Origin: Deltaproteobacteria bacterium RIFCSPLOWO2_12_FULL_60_19
GTDB taxonomy: Bacteria > Desulfobacterota > Binatia > UBA9968
NCBI GenBank assembly: GCA_001798595.1
Contig: MGSS01000064.1
Span: 1 to 64,000, forward strand
Reading direction: 5' to 3'
Length of the DNA: 64,000 bases
The notes beneath the pieces are model-generated. The model had not been told where the DNA came from, made no database searches, and saw only the letters and a program-made list of their open reading frames with translations. The position numbers and the translations under genes were made by a program. Below are positions 7,079-17,417 of the stretch, one piece after another. The stretch's first letter is position 1, and each line of letters opens with the position of its first letter.

Positions 7079-7963
7079 TTGGGGCGAGGGACTGCTGAGG
7101 TGAAGCTGCGCGACCTGTACGCCCGTTCCGGGCCGACGTTTTCGATCGAATTTTTTCCCCCCAAGACGGAAAAAGGGGAAGAGGCGCTCTTCAACGAGAT
7201 CGCCGCTCTCAAATCTCTCCATCCGGCCTTCTGCTCGGTCACTTACGGCGCGGGCGGCAGCACGCGCGACAAGACGGTCGATCTGGTGGAGCGTATCCAC
7301 CGCGAGTGTGCTCTCGAAGTCATGTGCCATTTGACGGTCGTCGGGCAATCCAAGGAAGAGGTCCGTTCGGTTCTGGGCCGCCTCCAGCAGATGGGGATCG
7401 AAAACATGATCGCGCTCGGCGGCGATCCGCCGCAGGGCGTGGAGGACTGGACGCCGCATCCGGGCGGCTTCCATCATTCCATCGAGTTGGTCAAAGAGGC
7501 GGCCGCGCGCCGGTGGTTTTCCATCGCGGTCGCCGGATTTCCGGAGGTTCACCCGCGGGCGGAGAGCCGGGAATCGGATCTGCGCTATCTCAAGGAAAAG
7601 GTGGAGGCGGGCGCGGACGTCGTGATCACGCAATTATTTTTCGACAATGAGGACTACTACCGCTACGTCGAGGACGTAAGAAAGCTCGGCGTGAGCGTGC
7701 CGGTTGTTCCGGGCGTGCTGCCGGTTCTGTCGGTCCCGCAGGTACGGCGCTTTACGGCTCTCTGCGCGGCAAAGATTCCGCTAAAGCTCGAACGCCTGCT
7801 GGCGAAAGTTGAGAACGACGAAGAGGGCGCGGTCGCGCTCGGCATCGACTACGCTACCGAGCAATGCGCCGGTCTGCTCAAATTCGGCGCGCCCGGCATC
7901 CACTTTTACTCGCTCAACAAATCCCGCTCCGTCAAGGCCATCTTTGCCAACCTCAACCTTTGA
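7079..7963 (+). CDS. metF: 5,10-methylenetetrahydrofolate reductase (start may be GTG at 7100)
   Basis: FSIEFFPPKTEKGEEALF...VTYGAGGSTRDKTVDL...NMIALGGDPP. Confidence 0.95.
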   Translation: MGRGTAEVKLRDLYARSGPTFSIEFFPPKTEKGEEALFNEIAALKSLHPAFCSVTYGAGGSTRDKTVDLVERIHRECALEVMCHLTVVGQSKEEVRSVLGRLQQMGIENMIALGGDPPQGVEDWTPHPGGFHHSIELVKEAAARRWFSIAVAGFPEVHPRAESRESDLRYLKEKVEAGADVVITQLFFDNEDYYRYVEDVRKLGVSVPVVPGVLPVLSVPQVRRFTALCAAKIPLKLERLLAKVENDEEGAVALGIDYATEQCAGLLKFGAPGIHFYSLNKSRSVKAIFANLNL

Positions 7964-8181
7964 CATGACAGGCCGTTGAAAGAGACGCATCTCTACCGTG
8001 AGCCCACCTGGAAATCTCTCTCCGGGCCGATGCGATACGTCGATATAACGCCGCTCCTAAGAGATGAGAGCAACTCCGAGCTACGCTTGCACCTTCTCGT
8101 CCCACGCATCGGCCCTTCGAGAGACCCCCAGGTGGGCTGTGGTCAGGCCGCGGCCATCTTTCTCGCGCCCATCGGCCTCGC

Positions 8182-8270
8182 AGTGAAAGACGGCGCCCGG
8201 TCGGAGAGCCCGCGCATCCGATACCGCCGGTGGGAATAAGTAGCTACCCATTGCGCGGGATCGTAGAGCG
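8182..8270 (+). repeat. Dispersed repeat R3 copy 1 (hairpin-forming, ~90 bp)
   Basis: GTGAAAG...AGCCCGCGCATCCGATACCGCCGGTGGGAATAAGTAGCTACCCATTGCGCGGG; inverted copy at 19269-19356. Confidence 0.8.
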
Positions 8271-8360
8271 GGTGGCGTCTTTCATCGATCTCAATTGAAT
8301 TCACGGGCCGCCGATAGTAAGGTAAGCGGCATTCAGTAATGCTCCATTGAACGAAACCTC

Positions 8361-9842
8361 ATGGACGAAATCACCGAACAGATGGAGGTGAGGCGGCAGA
8401 AGCTCCTCAAGCTCAAGGAGTCGGGACAGGCGCTTTACCCCAACGACTTCAAGCCCGCTCACGTCACCTCCGACCTTATCGCCGGCTACGGCAGTTTCTC
8501 GGACGAGCAGCTTCATGCCGTCGAGAACGAATTCTCCCTCGCCGGGCGCATCATGGGGATCCGCTCTTTCGGCAAGGCCTCGTTTTTCCACCTTCAGGAC
8601 CGCGCGGGACGGCTCCAGATCTACGTGCGGCGTGACCGCGTTGGAGACGACGGCTACGCGCTGTTTCAGCAGCTCGACGCCGGAGATATCGTCGGAGTGT
8701 GGGGGCGGGTGTTCCGCACCAAGACAAAAGAGCTGACCATCGAAGCGCGCGGCCTCCGGCTCCTCTGCAAGTGCCTGCGGCCGCTGCCGGAGAAATGGCA
8801 CGGCCTGGCCGACGTGGAGGCGCGCTACCGGCAACGATACGTCGATCTGATGGTCAATCGCGAAGTGAGGGATCTGTTTCAGAAGCGGTCGCGCATTATC
8901 CGTCTCATGCGGAAATTTTTCGAGGAGAAGGATTTCCTCGAGGTCGAGACGCCGATGATGCAGTCGATCCCCGGCGGAGCGGCGGCGCGGCCGTTCACCA
9001 CCCACCACAATGCGCTGGGCATGGATCTCTACCTGCGCGTCGCGCCCGAGCTGTTTCTCAAGCGGCTGCTGGTCGGCGGGATCGAGCGGGTCTTCGAGCT
9101 CAACCGCAATTTCCGCAACGAAGGAATCTCGGTCAGGCACAATCCGGAATTCACCATGATCGAATTCTACCAGGCGTACGCCACTTACGAAGATCTGATC
9201 GCGCTGACCGAGGAGCTGTTCGCGCGGATCGCCGAAGAGGTCAACGGCTCGCTCACGCTGACCTACGGCGAGCACGCGATCGACTTGAAGCCGCCGTGGC
9301 GGCGGTTGTCGCTTCGGGAGGCGATCGAAGCGCACGGCGGCGCGGCGAGCAAGGATACGGCCACGGCGGAAAGCCTGCTCGCCTTCGCGCGGGCCAAGGG
9401 GCTCAGCGTCGATCCGGCGCTGCCCTACGGCAATCTGCTGGTCGAGGTCTTCGAGCAGGTGGCCGAGGCGCATCTGATCCAGCCTACTTTTATCGTCGGC
9501 TATCCCCTGGAAGTCTCGCCGCTGGCGCGGAAAAACGATAAGAATCCCGCGCTGGTCGACCGGTTCGAGCTTTACATCGCCGGGCGCGAGCTGGCCAACG
9601 CGTTCTCGGAGCTGAACGATCCGCTCGACCAAAGGGAGCGTTTCGAGAGCCAGGCCGCGGCGCGCAAGGCGGGAGACGACACCGCTCACGAGGTGGACGA
9701 CGACTATGTGCGGGCGCTCGAGTACGGCATGCCGCCGGCCGCCGGCGAGGGGATCGGCATCGACCGGATGATCATGCTCTTTACCGGCGCGGCTTCGATC
9801 CGTGACGTGATTCTTTTCCCTCTGCTCAGGCCCGAGCGGTGA
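8361..9842 (+). CDS. lysS: Lysyl-tRNA synthetase, class II
   Basis: RYRQRYVDLMVN, FLEVETPMMQSIPGGAAARPFTTHHNALGMDLYLRVAPELFLKRLLVGGIERVFELNRNFRNEG. Confidence 0.97.
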   Translation: MDEITEQMEVRRQKLLKLKESGQALYPNDFKPAHVTSDLIAGYGSFSDEQLHAVENEFSLAGRIMGIRSFGKASFFHLQDRAGRLQIYVRRDRVGDDGYALFQQLDAGDIVGVWGRVFRTKTKELTIEARGLRLLCKCLRPLPEKWHGLADVEARYRQRYVDLMVNREVRDLFQKRSRIIRLMRKFFEEKDFLEVETPMMQSIPGGAAARPFTTHHNALGMDLYLRVAPELFLKRLLVGGIERVFELNRNFRNEGISVRHNPEFTMIEFYQAYATYEDLIALTEELFARIAEEVNGSLTLTYGEHAIDLKPPWRRLSLREAIEAHGGAASKDTATAESLLAFARAKGLSVDPALPYGNLLVEVFEQVAEAHLIQPTFIVGYPLEVSPLARKNDKNPALVDRFELYIAGRELANAFSELNDPLDQRERFESQAAARKAGDDTAHEVDDDYVRALEYGMPPAAGEGIGIDRMIMLFTGAASIRDVILFPLLRPER

Positions 9843-9865
9843 AATGCGGAGAGCCGGAGAAGTCG

Positions 9866-9901
9866 GTTCAAGTCGTTCAAAAAGTTCAAGCCGTTCAAGT
9901 T
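9866..9901 (+). repeat. 9-bp-period tandem repeat (GTTCAANNN)x4
   Basis: gttcaagtc gttcaaaaa gttcaagcc gttcaagtt. Confidence 0.85.
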
Positions 9902-9924
9902 CGGAAAACCACGAGTAACGAAGA

Positions 9925-11190
9925 ATGAAATTCGAGTTTTTCATCGGCCTGCGCTATCTGAGAGGCCGGCGGCGCGAGACCTTCATCTCGCTCATCACGG
10001 TCATCTCGATCGTCGGGGTGCTGATCGGCGTGATGACGCTCAACGTGGTGATGGCGGTGATGACCGGATTCGAAGAGACGCTGCGCGACCGCCTGCTCGG
10101 CATCAACGCCCACGTTGCCGTGGTCAAGCCGGGCGACCGGCTGGCGGACTACCCGGCTCTCGTCGATCGGCTCGCTGAGGAGCCCGGCGTCGTCGCCGTC
10201 TCGCCTTCGGTCTTCGGCCAGGTGATGTTGACTGTGGGAAACCGCATCGCCGGCGTGGTGGTGCGCGGCGTCGATCCGGACCGCGTGAGCGGTGTGGTGG
10301 ATATCGAGCGCTACATCAAGGACGGCAAGCTCCAGGACCTCAAGCGGCTTCATCCGGTCCGGCTCGACGAAGGCTCCGTCAAGCTTCCCGGATTGATCAT
10401 CGGCAAGCGGCTTTCGGGGCAGTTGGGCGCGCTGGTGGGGCAGCCGATCCAGGTCGTATCGCCGCTAGGGACGGCCACGGTGATGGGCGTCATCCCCAAG
10501 ATCAAACGCTTCGTCGTGACCGGTCTGTTCGATTCCGGCATGCACGAGTACGACGCGACGATGGTCTTTATGAGCCTCAGGGACGCCCAGGAGTTCTTCG
10601 GTCTCGGCGACACCGTCACGAGCATCGAAATCCGCGTGCGCAACGTGTATGAGGCGCAGGCGGTGGCCGACCGGATCAAGCAGAAACTCGGCATGCCCTA
10701 TTTTGCCGAGGATTGGTCGCGCCTGTGGCCCAATCTCTTCGCGGCGCTACGGTTGGAGAAGACCGTCTATTTTCTGGTGTTGCTTTTAATGATCCTGATC
10801 GGCGCCTTCAACATCATCTCCACCTTGATAATGGTTGTGATGGAAAAACGGCGGGACATCGCCATCCTCCAGTCGATGGGCGCGACGCGCCGGAGCATCC
10901 GAAACATTTTTTTGTTCAAAGGCTGCGTGATCGGCACGGTCGGGACTCTGCTGGGGACGCTGTTCGGCTTTGTGATTTGTCTTTTGGTCTCGAAGTATCA
11001 GTTTATCGAGTTGCCGAAAGACGTATTCCTGATCTCGACGGTGCCGATCCGTTTTTCGCTCGGTTTTTTCCCTGGGGATATCTTCTTTTTTACGGCCCTG
11101 GCCTCGGTCCTCATCTGTCTCCTCGCGAGCATCTATCCGGCGCGACAGGCGGCCAAGCTCGACCCGGTGGAGATCATTCGCTATGAGTAA
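9925..11190 (+). CDS. lolC: Lipoprotein-releasing ABC transporter permease LolC/E
   Basis: FIGLRYLRGRRRETFISLITVISIVGVLIGVMTLNVVMAVMTGFE; C-terminal FtsX-like TM domain. Confidence 0.93.
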   Translation: MKFEFFIGLRYLRGRRRETFISLITVISIVGVLIGVMTLNVVMAVMTGFEETLRDRLLGINAHVAVVKPGDRLADYPALVDRLAEEPGVVAVSPSVFGQVMLTVGNRIAGVVVRGVDPDRVSGVVDIERYIKDGKLQDLKRLHPVRLDEGSVKLPGLIIGKRLSGQLGALVGQPIQVVSPLGTATVMGVIPKIKRFVVTGLFDSGMHEYDATMVFMSLRDAQEFFGLGDTVTSIEIRVRNVYEAQAVADRIKQKLGMPYFAEDWSRLWPNLFAALRLEKTVYFLVLLLMILIGAFNIISTLIMVVMEKRRDIAILQSMGATRRSIRNIFLFKGCVIGTVGTLLGTLFGFVICLLVSKYQFIELPKDVFLISTVPIRFSLGFFPGDIFFFTALASVLICLLASIYPARQAAKLDPVEIIRYE

Positions 11191-11860
11191 CCTCATCCGG
11201 GCCCAAAAGCTCTGCAAGTCGTTTTCGGAGGGCGGGAAAGAGATCCGCGTGCTCCAGGATTTGGAGCTGGAGCTGGAAGAGGGCTGCTCGCTCTCCATCG
11301 TCGGGGAGTCGGGGGTGGGCAAGAGCACCCTGCTCCACATTCTCGGCACGCTCGATCGGCCGAGCGGCGGAGAAGTAATCTATCGCGGGAAGGACCTCTC
11401 CCAACTGGACGATCGCGCCGTGGCGGAATTTCGCAACCGCGAGATCGGCTTCGTGTTTCAGTTCCACTATCTGCTGCCCGATTTCACGGCGTTGGAGAAC
11501 GTCATGCTGCCGGCCCTCGTCCAGGGTTGGGGAAGGGAGCGGGCGCGGGAGGCGGCGCTCGAGCTGCTCGACGTGGTGGGGCTCGCCGAGCGGGTCTCGC
11601 ATCGGCCGGGAAAACTGTCGGGGGGCGAGCAGCAGCGGGTGGCGGTGGCGCGGGCGGCTATTTTGGCGCCGCGACTGATCCTCGCCGACGAGCCGACCGG
11701 AGACCTCGACGTCAAGACCGGCGAGGGGATTCAGGAGCTGCTTTTTCGGCTGAATCAGGAGTCGGGCATCGCCCTGGTGGTGGCCACCCATAATCGCCGG
11801 TTTTCCGAGAAGTTCGGCGTGCGGATGGAGCTCCGGGAGGGGCGCCTCTTTGGGCTGTGA
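11183..11860 (+). CDS. lolD: Lipoprotein-releasing ABC transporter ATP-binding protein
   Basis: Walker [33 protein letters not shown]; overlaps lolC. Confidence 0.93.
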   Translation: MSNLIRAQKLCKSFSEGGKEIRVLQDLELELEEGCSLSIVGESGVGKSTLLHILGTLDRPSGGEVIYRGKDLSQLDDRAVAEFRNREIGFVFQFHYLLPDFTALENVMLPALVQGWGRERAREAALELLDVVGLAERVSHRPGKLSGGEQQRVAVARAAILAPRLILADEPTGDLDVKTGEGIQELLFRLNQESGIALVVATHNRRFSEKFGVRMELREGRLFGL

Positions 11861-11950
11861 GCCCGCCCCCAGATTTGGCTTTACAAAAGTTGCCGGATTT
11901 GTTAGAAAAAGGCCGTTTACCAAGCCTTCCTTGGGAAGGAGAGGTGTCGC

Positions 11951-14386
11951 ATGGAAAATCAGACAAGCTCTTTTAAAGCAGGCCGTTTACTCCTTCTCGT
12001 TTTTTCCTTAGTTCTTTTGTCGCATTCATCCATCAACGCTCAGCAAAATATCCGGCTGAGAGAGGTCAAGATCGAGGGTAATGCCAGGGTGGAAGAGGAG
12101 GGCATTCGTCTCCATCTGCAAGCGCGCGCCGGCGACCTGTTCGATCAGGACGTGGTGGAGAAGGACATAAAGTCCATCTTCCGCATGGGTTTTTTCGACG
12201 ACGTTAAAGCCGACCTCTCCCCCGCCGCGGTGTTGACCTACGCGGTGAAAGAAAAGCCTTACGTCCGGGAGGTGAAAGTCCAGGGCGCCTCGCGTCTGGG
12301 AAGAGAGAAGATCGAGACGGCCTTTGGGGTTGCCGCGCGCACCATCCTCGATCGAGACAAGATCGCCGAAGGCGTGGAGCGTGTCAAGAAGCTCTATAGC
12401 GAGCAAGGCTACGTCAACGCCCAGGTCGATTACACGGTCTCCGTGGGGGACAGCAACCAGGCGGTCGTGTTATTGGACATCGAAGAGGGCGGCCGGCTGC
12501 TGGTCAAAAAAGTCTCTTTCCAGGGGAATCGGGCCTTTTCGGAAAGCGAGCTGAAGGGGCTCATGGCCACCAAGCCGGAATGGTTCCTCTCGTTCATCAC
12601 CAATCGCGGTATCCTTGACCACGACGTGCTCACCAACGACATGGCGATCGTCTCCTCCCACTACTACGACCACGGATATATCAACCACAAGATAGCCGAC
12701 CCGGTGATCGTCCGGGCGAGGGACGGGATCGAGGTCGTGGTCCGCGTCGAAGAGGGGGAGCAATTCAAAGTGGGCAAGGTCGAGCTTGGCGGGGAGATGG
12801 TCGACGATCCCCGGGTCCTGCTCAAGAAGGTGCAACTGACCTCGGGACAGGTTTTCCGCGGCAGCCGGCTGCGCGACGATCTCTCGATGCTGCAGGATAT
12901 CTACGCCGACAAAGGCTTTGCGTTTGCCCAGGTCGAGCCCCTCACTAAAATCAATCCGAAAGAAAAAAACGTCGATATCTCCCTGGTGGTCACGAAAGGC
13001 CCCCCGGTCTATTTCAATCGAGTCCTGATCTCCGGAAACAACAAGACCCGGGACAAGGTCATCCGCCGCGAGGTCGGCGCCACTGAGCAGGAGATGTTTT
13101 CCGCCAATAAAATCAGGGGGAGCCGCAACGCGCTCCAACGCACCGGCTACTTCGAAGACGTTCAGCTTTCGACAAAAAAAACCGACGAGCCCGACACGGT
13201 CGACCTGCTGGTCGACGTGAAGGAGGGGCCGACCGGAACGTTCAGCGTAGGCGGCGGCTACAGCAGCGGAGACTCGTTTATCTTTACCGCGTCTATCGCC
13301 GAGAAGAACCTTTTCGGCCGGGGGCAGCAAGCCAACGGCTCATTTGACATGGGGTCGAAGCGGCAGGATTTTAAGCTGAACTTTACCGAGCCTTATTTCC
13401 TCGACACCTCCCTGAGCCTCGGCTTCGACGGTTATAACACCGAGCGGGAGAATATCGATTACACTTCGACAAAGCTCGGATTCGGGGTCAGCGCCGGCTA
13501 TCCGATCAGAAAGCTCGGGCTGCCATTCCTTAGGCTCGGACCCGGAGATCCCGGGTATAACGGCGTTGACGTGGTGTACCACCCCTTGATTGAGTATCTG
13601 CGCGGCGGTCTTTCTTACAATATGACGCGCGAGAAGATCAACAATATCGACGGCAAGGCCGCGGACGAGATCCAGGACGCCCAAGGGACCTTCTGGACAA
13701 GCAGCATCACGCCGAGCCTCGTCTATGACAGCCGCGATCATTTCTTTAATCCGACGGAAGGAACGAGGACCGATCTCGCGGTCAAGTTTGCCGGGCTCGG
13801 CGGCGATAGCCACTTTCTGAAGAACGATCTGAAGGCAAAATGGTTTTACACTCCGTTCAACGATCGGAACTGGGGAGGGGCCTATACCTTCGCTATAGGC
13901 GGAACCGTCGGATATGGGCTTGGATTGAAAGGCGATAGCGATCTGCCCCTCTTTGAACAGTATTTTACGGGCGGCATCAACTCGGTGCGTGGCTTTACTG
14001 AGCGGTCTATTGGGCCGTACGGAACAGTAAGGAGGTGTCCGTCCGGTTCCGCCGTAGTCGTTGGTGTCTGTCGTGTTATTGCTACGAATGCTGTCGTTCC
14101 CTTTAACATAGTACAAACGACGGATATAGTCGGCGGTAGCAAGCTGGCGGTCGGGAATTTCGAGTTCATGTTCCCGGTCTACGAATCGTTCGGCTTGCGC
14201 GGAGTCGCGTTCTTCGACATAGGGTCGGCGTTCAACTCCTTCAGCTTCGGCGATCTCCGGCAGTCCGCGGGCGTCGGCGCGCGATGGATGTCGCCATTCG
14301 GTCCGTTGCGGGTGGAGCTCGGATTCCCGCTCAAGAAGCTGAAGGGCGACGATACGTCGGTGCTGGGCTTCTCGTTCGGCCAGTAG
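11951..14386 (+). CDS. bamA: Outer membrane protein assembly factor BamA
   Basis: POTRA repeats, then GGINSVRGF and C-terminal barrel ending in GFSFGQ. Confidence 0.95.
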   Translation: MENQTSSFKAGRLLLLVFSLVLLSHSSINAQQNIRLREVKIEGNARVEEEGIRLHLQARAGDLFDQDVVEKDIKSIFRMGFFDDVKADLSPAAVLTYAVKEKPYVREVKVQGASRLGREKIETAFGVAARTILDRDKIAEGVERVKKLYSEQGYVNAQVDYTVSVGDSNQAVVLLDIEEGGRLLVKKVSFQGNRAFSESELKGLMATKPEWFLSFITNRGILDHDVLTNDMAIVSSHYYDHGYINHKIADPVIVRARDGIEVVVRVEEGEQFKVGKVELGGEMVDDPRVLLKKVQLTSGQVFRGSRLRDDLSMLQDIYADKGFAFAQVEPLTKINPKEKNVDISLVVTKGPPVYFNRVLISGNNKTRDKVIRREVGATEQEMFSANKIRGSRNALQRTGYFEDVQLSTKKTDEPDTVDLLVDVKEGPTGTFSVGGGYSSGDSFIFTASIAEKNLFGRGQQANGSFDMGSKRQDFKLNFTEPYFLDTSLSLGFDGYNTERENIDYTSTKLGFGVSAGYPIRKLGLPFLRLGPGDPGYNGVDVVYHPLIEYLRGGLSYNMTREKINNIDGKAADEIQDAQGTFWTSSITPSLVYDSRDHFFNPTEGTRTDLAVKFAGLGGDSHFLKNDLKAKWFYTPFNDRNWGGAYTFAIGGTVGYGLGLKGDSDLPLFEQYFTGGINSVRGFTERSIGPYGTVRRCPSGSAVVVGVCRVIATNAVVPFNIVQTTDIVGGSKLAVGNFEFMFPVYESFGLRGVAFFDIGSAFNSFSFGDLRQSAGVGARWMSPFGPLRVELGFPLKKLKGDDTSVLGFSFGQ

Positions 14387-14403
14387 CCGGCAGTTCCGGT
14401 AAA

Positions 14404-14958
14404 ATGCATCCGTTGGAGGTGTTCGTGAAGAGGATTATTGCGGTTTTTTTCCTGGCGCTATTTGCCGTGCCGGCCTGGGCGCAGGACAAGGTGAAAATCG
14501 GTTTGATCGATATCCAGAGGGCGATCAGCGACTCCCAGGCGGGCAAGAAAGCCCGCGAGAAGTTCCAGGCGCAGGTTAAGAAGACCGAAGCGGACCTGAT
14601 GCGCGAGAAAGGGGACGTCGAGAAGCTGAAGACGGAGGTCGAGAAGAAGGGCCCGCTGATGAAGGAGGACGACCGCAAGAACCTCGAAAAGGAGCTGCAA
14701 CGGCGGGTGTTGAACTATCAACGCAACCTGCGCGATTCCCAGGAGGAGCTGCAGCAAAAAGAGCGCGACATGACGAACGAGATCTTGAAGGATCTGGAGA
14801 AGGTGGTCGCCGATTTAGGGAAGAACGAGAAATACGGCTTGATTCTGGAGCGCTCCACGATTCTTTACAGCGACTCCGCGATGGACGTGACCACGAAGGT
14901 GGTCGACCTTTACAACAGCCGCGGTGCTCCGGCTAAAGCACCCGCCAAGGGCAAGTGA
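14404..14958 (+). CDS. skp: OmpH/Skp-family periplasmic chaperone
   Basis: Signal peptide then [25 protein letters not shown] and coiled coil. Confidence 0.9.
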   Translation: MHPLEVFVKRIIAVFFLALFAVPAWAQDKVKIGLIDIQRAISDSQAGKKAREKFQAQVKKTEADLMREKGDVEKLKTEVEKKGPLMKEDDRKNLEKELQRRVLNYQRNLRDSQEELQQKERDMTNEILKDLEKVVADLGKNEKYGLILERSTILYSDSAMDVTTKVVDLYNSRGAPAKAPAKGK

Positions 14959-16037
14959 CCACGGGTGCGCAAACCCTTTCAAAGCTGGCCCGCCTGGTCG
15001 GCGGAAGAGTGATCGGGGATGGAAGCGCCGTCGTTTCGAGAGTGTCGCCGATTGAGGAAGCCGGCCCGGGCGACATAACCTTTCTTGCGCATCCGCGCTA
15101 TCGTTCTTACCTGAAAACCTGCAAGGCCACTGCGGTGATCGTCGCGGAAGGGGTGGAGGTCGAGCCGCCCGCCGAACCCGGCCGCGGATATCTTATAGTG
15201 GCCGAGCCCTACCCGGCCTTCGCCAAGATTCTCGGCTGCTTGAACCCGCCGCGCCGCTACGGCGGCGAGACTAGTCCCCTCGCGAGCGTGGATCCGGCGG
15301 CGACTGTGGCGGAGAGTGTCACTATTTTCCCCTTCGTCTACGTCGGCCCGGGCGCGAGGATCGGCCGGGGCACGGTTCTGTTCCCCGGAGTATTTGTCGG
15401 AGATGAAGCTCACGTGGGCCGCGATTGCGTGCTGCATTCGAATGTGACCGTGCGCGAACGGTGCCGTCTCGGCGACCGGGTCGTTCTCCACGCGGGCGCG
15501 GTGGTCGGGGCGGACGGATTCGGCTACGCCGACGTAGGCAAGGAGAGGATGAAGATCCCTCAGGTCGGGACGGTGGAGATCGGAGACGACGTCGAGATCG
15601 GGGCCAACAGCACCGTGGACCGCGCGACGATGGGCCGCACCGTGATCGGAAAAGGCGTCAAGATCGACAACCTTGTCCAGGTTGCCCACAACGTGGTGAT
15701 CGGGGAGGGAACGATCATCGCGGCGCAGACCGGTATCGCCGGCAGCACCAAGATCGGCCGGCATGTGATTCTGGCCGGCCAAGTGGGGGTCGCCGATCAT
15801 GTCACGATCGGCGACAACGCGATGGTGGGGCCGCGCTCGGGCCTGCCGCGTTCGGTCCCGCCCGGCGCGGTGCTGGCCGGCACGCTGGAGGCCGCGCCCC
15901 GGCGGCAGTGGGACAGGGTGATCGCCCTCTTGCCTCGCTTGCCGGAGTTGTGGAGCGAACTGCGCGATGTGAAACGGAGGCTCTCTTCGAGCGCGCGGAG
16001 GGGGCGAAAGGGAGTGAAGGGCCATGCTCGACGTTAG
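14955..16037 (+). CDS. lpxD: UDP-3-O-(3-hydroxyacyl)glucosamine N-acyltransferase
   Basis: Hexapeptide repeats; [43 protein letters not shown]. Confidence 0.95.
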   Translation: MTTGAQTLSKLARLVGGRVIGDGSAVVSRVSPIEEAGPGDITFLAHPRYRSYLKTCKATAVIVAEGVEVEPPAEPGRGYLIVAEPYPAFAKILGCLNPPRRYGGETSPLASVDPAATVAESVTIFPFVYVGPGARIGRGTVLFPGVFVGDEAHVGRDCVLHSNVTVRERCRLGDRVVLHAGAVVGADGFGYADVGKERMKIPQVGTVEIGDDVEIGANSTVDRATMGRTVIGKGVKIDNLVQVAHNVVIGEGTIIAAQTGIAGSTKIGRHVILAGQVGVADHVTIGDNAMVGPRSGLPRSVPPGAVLAGTLEAAPRRQWDRVIALLPRLPELWSELRDVKRRLSSSARRGRKGVKGHARR

Positions 16038-16476
16038 AGAGATATTGAAGCGGATTCCGCACCGTTTTCCTTTTTTGCTGGTGGACCGGATCGTAGAGAT
16101 CGAGGGCGACCAGCGGATCGTCGGAATCAAGAACGTGACGGTCAACGAGGGTTTTTTTCAAGGCCATTTCCCCGACCATCCCGTGATGCCCGGGGTGTTG
16201 GTCTGCGAGGCTATGGCCCAGGTGGCGGCGATCATGGCGTACCAGGTCGGCGGCGACAGCAACGGTAACAAGGTGTTTGTGCTGACCGGTCTCGACGGAG
16301 TCAAGTTCAAGCGGGCGGTCGAGCCCGGCGATCAGCTTCGGCTGGAATTGGTTTGTCTTAAGCGGCGCGGGTCGTTTTGGAAGATGAGGGGGACGGCGAC
16401 GGTGGAGGGGAAAGTGGTGGCGCAGGCGGAGATCTCGGCGATGGAGGTTCCCATCCAGGGAGTCGGATCAAGGTAA
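16024..16476 (+). CDS. fabZ: 3-hydroxyacyl-ACP dehydratase
   Basis: [17 protein letters not shown]...[26 protein letters not shown]. Confidence 0.96.
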   Translation: MLDVREILKRIPHRFPFLLVDRIVEIEGDQRIVGIKNVTVNEGFFQGHFPDHPVMPGVLVCEAMAQVAAIMAYQVGGDSNGNKVFVLTGLDGVKFKRAVEPGDQLRLELVCLKRRGSFWKMRGTATVEGKVVAQAEISAMEVPIQGVGSR

Positions 16477-16568
16477 AATGCAAATTGCAAAATGAAAAAT
16501 GAAAGAAGAGATAGGATTTTGACTTTTACACTTTGCAATTTTCATTTTGCAGTGGGTCGAAGACGACA

Positions 16569-17345
16569 ATGACCAAGATCCACAAGACAGCGCTGGTGGA
16601 TCCGTGCGCGGAGCTGGATTTCGACGTCGAGGTTGGACCCTACACCGTTATCGGTCCCAAGGTTAAAGTCGGCAAGGGCACGCGGATCAAGTCCCACGTC
16701 GTCGTCGAGGGCCATACCGCGATCGGCCGCGACAACCTGATTTTTCAGTTCGCGACGGTCGGCTCGGATCCCCAGGACCTCAAGTACAAGGGCGAAGAGA
16801 GCCGGCTCGTGATCGGCGATCGCAACACGGTCCGGGAATTCGGTTCGCTCAATCCAGGCACCACGGGGGGCGGGATGGAAACGCGCGTGGGGAGCGGCAA
16901 TCTTTTCATGATGCATTGCCACATCGCGCACGACTGCATTCTCGGCGATCATAACATCGTCGCCAACGGCGCGACGCTCGGCGGGCACGTGGTCATCGAA
17001 GACTACGTGATCGTCGGCGGGCTGGTCGGCGTCCATCAGTTCGTCAAGATCGGGACCGGCGCGATTCTGGGGGCCGGCTCGATGGTCTCGAAGGACGTGC
17101 CGCCTTACTGCAACGCTACCGGAGACCGCGCCCGCCTCCGTGGTTTGAACCTGGAGGGGCTCAGGCGCAGAGGTTTTACCAGGCCGCAGATCGACGCCTT
17201 AAAAAAGGCCTATCGCATCCTCTTTGACTCCGGACTAAAGGCTAAGGACGCTGTGAAAAAGCTGCGGCAGCAGCTCGGCGACTCGCCGGAGGCGGAGCGC
17301 CTCGCCCGGTTTGTCGAACAGTCGCAACGGGGAATTTGCCGCTGA
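16569..17345 (+). CDS. lpxA: UDP-N-acetylglucosamine acyltransferase
   Basis: IHKTALVDPCAELDFDVEVGPYTVIGP; QFATVGSDPQDLKYKGE; GGLVGVHQFVKIG. Confidence 0.96.
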   Translation: MTKIHKTALVDPCAELDFDVEVGPYTVIGPKVKVGKGTRIKSHVVVEGHTAIGRDNLIFQFATVGSDPQDLKYKGEESRLVIGDRNTVREFGSLNPGTTGGGMETRVGSGNLFMMHCHIAHDCILGDHNIVANGATLGGHVVIEDYVIVGGLVGVHQFVKIGTGAILGAGSMVSKDVPPYCNATGDRARLRGLNLEGLRRRGFTRPQIDALKKAYRILFDSGLKAKDAVKKLRQQLGDSPEAERLARFVEQSQRGICR

Positions 17346-17356
17346 CGGGGGCCTTC

Positions 17357-17383
17357 GTTCAAGCCGTTCAAATTGTTCAAATT
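17357..17383 (+). repeat. 9-bp-period tandem repeat (GTTCAANNN)x3
   Basis: gttcaagcc gttcaaatt gttcaaatt. Confidence 0.8.
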
Positions 17384-17417
17384 TGCCGGAAGGCCGAACC
17401 CCCTTGAACTTGTTCCT

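Noticed and set aside
8000-8360. tRNA or other structural RNA gene in the metF-lysS gap
   Set aside because: No cloverleaf or T-loop signature seen; the structured part is repeat R3
8301-9944. 547-aa minus-strand ORF opposite lysS
   Set aside because: Antisense shadow in GC-rich coding DNA; low-complexity His/Arg/Asp composition; plus strand is clear LysS
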